Source: Tenderia sp965602225
GTDB lineage: Bacteria > Pseudomonadota > Gammaproteobacteria > Tenderiales > Tenderiaceae
Assembly (NCBI GenBank): GCA_965602225.1
Contig: CBFCYE010000046.1
Coordinates: 1 to 14,589 of the forward strand
Length of the DNA: 14,589 bases
Direction: 5' to 3'
Shown here: positions 12,887-14,589 of the stretch, in pieces
Numbering within the stretch: the first letter of the stretch is position 1
Layout of the letters: each line of letters starts with the position of its first letter
Position numbers and translations under genes: made by a program
The notes under the pieces: generated by a model
What the model was told of the DNA's origin: nothing
The model's input: only the letters and a program-made list of their open reading frames with translations
Database searches by the model: none

Positions 12887-13414
12887 ATGATTAAACATAC
12901 GCTAGCCATCCTACTGGCTTCAGGTCTTGTTGCTTGTTCAACAACAGAAAAACAAAGCTCAAATGTGGCAGAGCAAACTTTGACGGCCAAAGAGCAAGTC
13001 GCAGGAATCGAAAAAATGTGTGGTGAAAATATGGCCGCCATGAAAAAAAGCCAGGAAGAAAAATTGCTTTACTCAAGACTTGGTGAAAGAGAGGGTATAG
13101 AGAAATTTAGCATCAACCTCTATGCAGCCCATAAAGCGAACGAAAAAATAAGTCATTTATTCGCAAATGTTAATGAAGAAACAAATGTAAAGAATGTTAC
13201 TAATTTTGTTGTTGCCAACTCTGGCGGTGGCGGACAATACATGGGTGGAAGTATGGCTGGCATCCACCAAAACATGGACATCACCCACGAAGACTTTCTG
13301 GCAGCAGGAGGAGACGTCCAGAGTGTATTAAAAGGGCTAGGCCATGGCGATAACGAAATACAGGAAGTGGTGTGTTTTCTAGTTTCATTCGTGCCGGAAG
13401 TCGTAACCAGATAA
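12887..13414 (+). CDS. Lipoprotein-anchored group 1 truncated hemoglobin
   Basis: This 175-residue protein begins with a lipoprotein signal (MIKHTLAILLASGLVAC; Cys17 lipidated). A linker of about 40 residues follows, then a truncated-globin domain from LYSRLGEREGIEKF (61) to the C-terminus. Globin landmarks are visible: Tyr79 (B10, LYAAH), Phe92 at the CD1 position (HLFANV), the glycine-rich SGGGGQYMGGSM (112-123) and the proximal haem ligand His127 in GIHQNMDIT. Group 1 truncated hemoglobins bind O2 and NO; many detoxify NO or sense gases. Membrane anchoring places this one on the periplasmic side or the outer membrane. A strong AAGGGGGA precedes the ATG. The divergent HxlR-type gene is the likely regulator, and a clear terminator follows. 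A Lys/Cys-containing stretch (KMCGENMAAMKKS) in the linker is of unknown role. Confidence 0.85.
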   Translation: MIKHTLAILLASGLVACSTTEKQSSNVAEQTLTAKEQVAGIEKMCGENMAAMKKSQEEKLLYSRLGEREGIEKFSINLYAAHKANEKISHLFANVNEETNVKNVTNFVVANSGGGGQYMGGSMAGIHQNMDITHEDFLAAGGDVQSVLKGLGHGDNEIQEVVCFLVSFVPEVVTR

Positions 13415-13438
13415 TAAATGTAAAGAAGTACTGATCAG

Positions 13439-13483
13439 AAAATGGGGATAGAACCTATAAAATAGGCCTGTCCCCATTTTTTT
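13439..13483 (+). terminator. Rho-independent terminator after the hemoglobin gene
   Basis: AAAATGGGGA (13439-13448) pairs with TCCCCATTTT (13471-13480), and the run of T continues to 13483. The loop holds a second hairpin, CCTAT/ATAGG (13454-13465). It is the clearest intrinsic terminator in the window and, read on the - strand, could also close the convergent HDOD gene. Confidence 0.8.
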
Positions 13484-13510
13484 ATGATGTTAAATGTTTC
13501 TGAAAATAAA

Positions 13511-14362
13511 CTAGGAAAGAAGAGCTGATTTCATTTCAATAAACTGAGATCTCGCCTCTTCAATGATTGGAATGAAACTATCAGGAGAAACGCCAACAGT
13601 CTCAATCGCGGATGAAAGAATATCAGGTGCATCGTTCAAATCTGACGAATTTATTTCAGCAATAACAGCAAGACGATTAGCGATATATACAATCGCCACC
13701 TCAAGAGAAAAATCTTGAGCCCGATCAGGCTCATGATGAAATTCAATGCACTCCTGTAATAGCTCGGGCAGTTTCCATTTTTTTGCAAGTTCGCTACCCA
13801 CCTCACAATGGTCGAAGCCAATGAGGTCACGCTCTAATGAATAAAGTTCAGGTTCACTAGGATCTTCAATGCCCATCGTTAAGATCTTGCGGGACTGCTC
13901 GGGAAACTTGTTAAAAATAATCAACTGACCAATATCATGTAGCATACCGGCCGTAAACAGGGTTTCGGTGGATACCTGCTTGCAATTAGCCGCTAGCCCT
14001 TTTGCGATCAATCCACAGTAGATACTGTGAACCCAAAAGTTTTCTAATGTCACCAAGTCATTGGGCAAACCATCGAATGCCTTGACAGCTGAGGTTGCCA
14101 GCACCAGCTCGCGTATTTTTTGCATACCGATAACACGCACGGCTTTTGAAACGTTGTCTATCTTTGCAGACAGTCCATAAAAAGCGCTGTTTGCAATATG
14201 CAACATGCGGACGGTGAGGGCAGGATCTTGGCTGATCACTCTGCCTAAATCCTCAGCGGTTGTTTCAGGATCATCGAGAAGGGCGTTAACCTTGACGCAG
14301 GCTTCTGGCAAAGAAACCAGCTCGCCTACACTATCAATTACTTCCTTGGCTGTTAGAGGCAT
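13511..14362 (-). CDS. HDOD-domain signalling protein
   Basis: The HDOD domain fills most of the protein. It is recognised from ELVSLPEACVKVNALLDDPE, LGRVISQDPALTVRMLHIAN, the SAFYGLSAKIDNVSKAVRVIG stretch split around Tyr, FWVHSIYCGLIAK, and the HD-like MLHDIGQLIIF and GFDHCEVGSELAKKWKLP segments. HDOD domains are HD-superfamily relatives that usually lack phosphohydrolase activity and scaffold signalling complexes, for instance in cyclic-di-GMP or chemotaxis pathways. The family usually starts with a short MxL/TAKEVID-like lead, so ATG at 14362 is preferred (283 residues). A TTG at 14395 would add 11 residues, and neither has a good ribosome binding site. The gene stands alone, with no GGDEF, EAL or kinase neighbour. 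A partner such as the two-receiver protein upstream is possible but unproven. Confidence 0.87.
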   Translation of the reverse strand: MPLTAKEVIDSVGELVSLPEACVKVNALLDDPETTAEDLGRVISQDPALTVRMLHIANSAFYGLSAKIDNVSKAVRVIGMQKIRELVLATSAVKAFDGLPNDLVTLENFWVHSIYCGLIAKGLAANCKQVSTETLFTAGMLHDIGQLIIFNKFPEQSRKILTMGIEDPSEPELYSLERDLIGFDHCEVGSELAKKWKLPELLQECIEFHHEPDRAQDFSLEVAIVYIANRLAVIAEINSSDLNDAPDILSSAIETVGVSPDSFIPIIEEARSQFIEMKSALLS

Positions 14363-14410
14363 TTGATTTTTATACTTATCCTGGTTGATAAACAATGACT
14401 AGGAATATCT

Positions 14411-14535
14411 TTCTCTAATGCACTATTAATGTCAAACCGTTTTATGCCAGCAACAAAGCCGCTATTGCTGGTCCTAGTGACACACTCAGATCATGCTGTG
14501 GCACTGCTTACTGTGAAGTGTAGACCATTAGAGAA
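14411..14535. repeat. Distant 10-base inverted repeat enclosing smaller hairpins
   Basis: TTCTCTAATG (14411-14420) is the exact reverse complement of CATTAGAGAA (14526-14535). Between them CCAGCAA (14447-14453) pairs with TTGCTGG (14465-14471). No target-site duplication flanks the outer arms and no reading frame of note crosses the region. It could be a small MITE-like relic, a structured RNA, or the promoter region of the HDOD gene with chance symmetry. Nothing else is seen from 14363 to the window end. Confidence 0.35.
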
Positions 14536-14589
14536 TACTGCCACGACAAGCATGGTTAATGTGCCTGCCTAAAATATGTATGAGACAAG

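Overview
The window reads like a chromosomal segment of a Gram-negative proteobacterium, most probably a gammaproteobacterium. The evidence is an outer-membrane Omp85-type barrel, lipobox-bearing lipoproteins, a probable Tat-exported enzyme, HDOD and CheY-type signalling proteins, and G/C-rich hairpin repeats. The genus cannot be named from sequence alone. No tRNA, rRNA, CRISPR array, transposase or phage gene was seen.

Layout, left to right. (1) 1-2726: a nitrate-type ABC importer on the + strand: the 3' end of the substrate-binding gene, the permease and the ATPase, closed by a long perfect hairpin. The two spacers inside this operon each hold a palindromic, G-run-rich repeat element. (2) 2758-3540: a stand-alone dienelactone-hydrolase-family enzyme on the - strand. 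(3) 3683-5515: a compact - strand cluster of four His-rich or metal-type envelope genes: a GTG-started exported His-rich protein, a HupE/UreJ-like membrane protein, a 43-residue His-rich lipoprotein and a DUF6488-like periplasmic protein. A hairpin terminator closes it. This is the best candidate for a little-described system, probably for handling a divalent metal. (4) 5612-5905: a Cdd1-like helix-hairpin-helix protein whose transcript may be nearly leaderless. (5) 6080-6484: a secreted protein dominated by Asp-Arg repeats. (6) 6593-7393: a response regulator made of two receiver domains and nothing else. (7) 7812-8981: a secreted protein of unknown family. (8) 9064-9207: a possible 47-residue membrane protein. 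(9) 9389-11976: a divergent pair, a POTRA-less Omp85-like barrel (-) and a Tat-exported amidohydrolase (+). (10) 12062-13414: a second divergent pair, an HxlR regulator with an extra C-terminal domain (-) and a lipoprotein-anchored truncated hemoglobin (+), with a palindromic candidate operator between them. (11) 13511-14362: an HDOD signalling protein (-), followed by about 230 bases with only inverted repeats.

The window is mostly short, separate transcription units. Only the nitrate importer and the His-rich cluster look like true operons. A common theme is the cell envelope: at least nine products are exported or membrane-bound.
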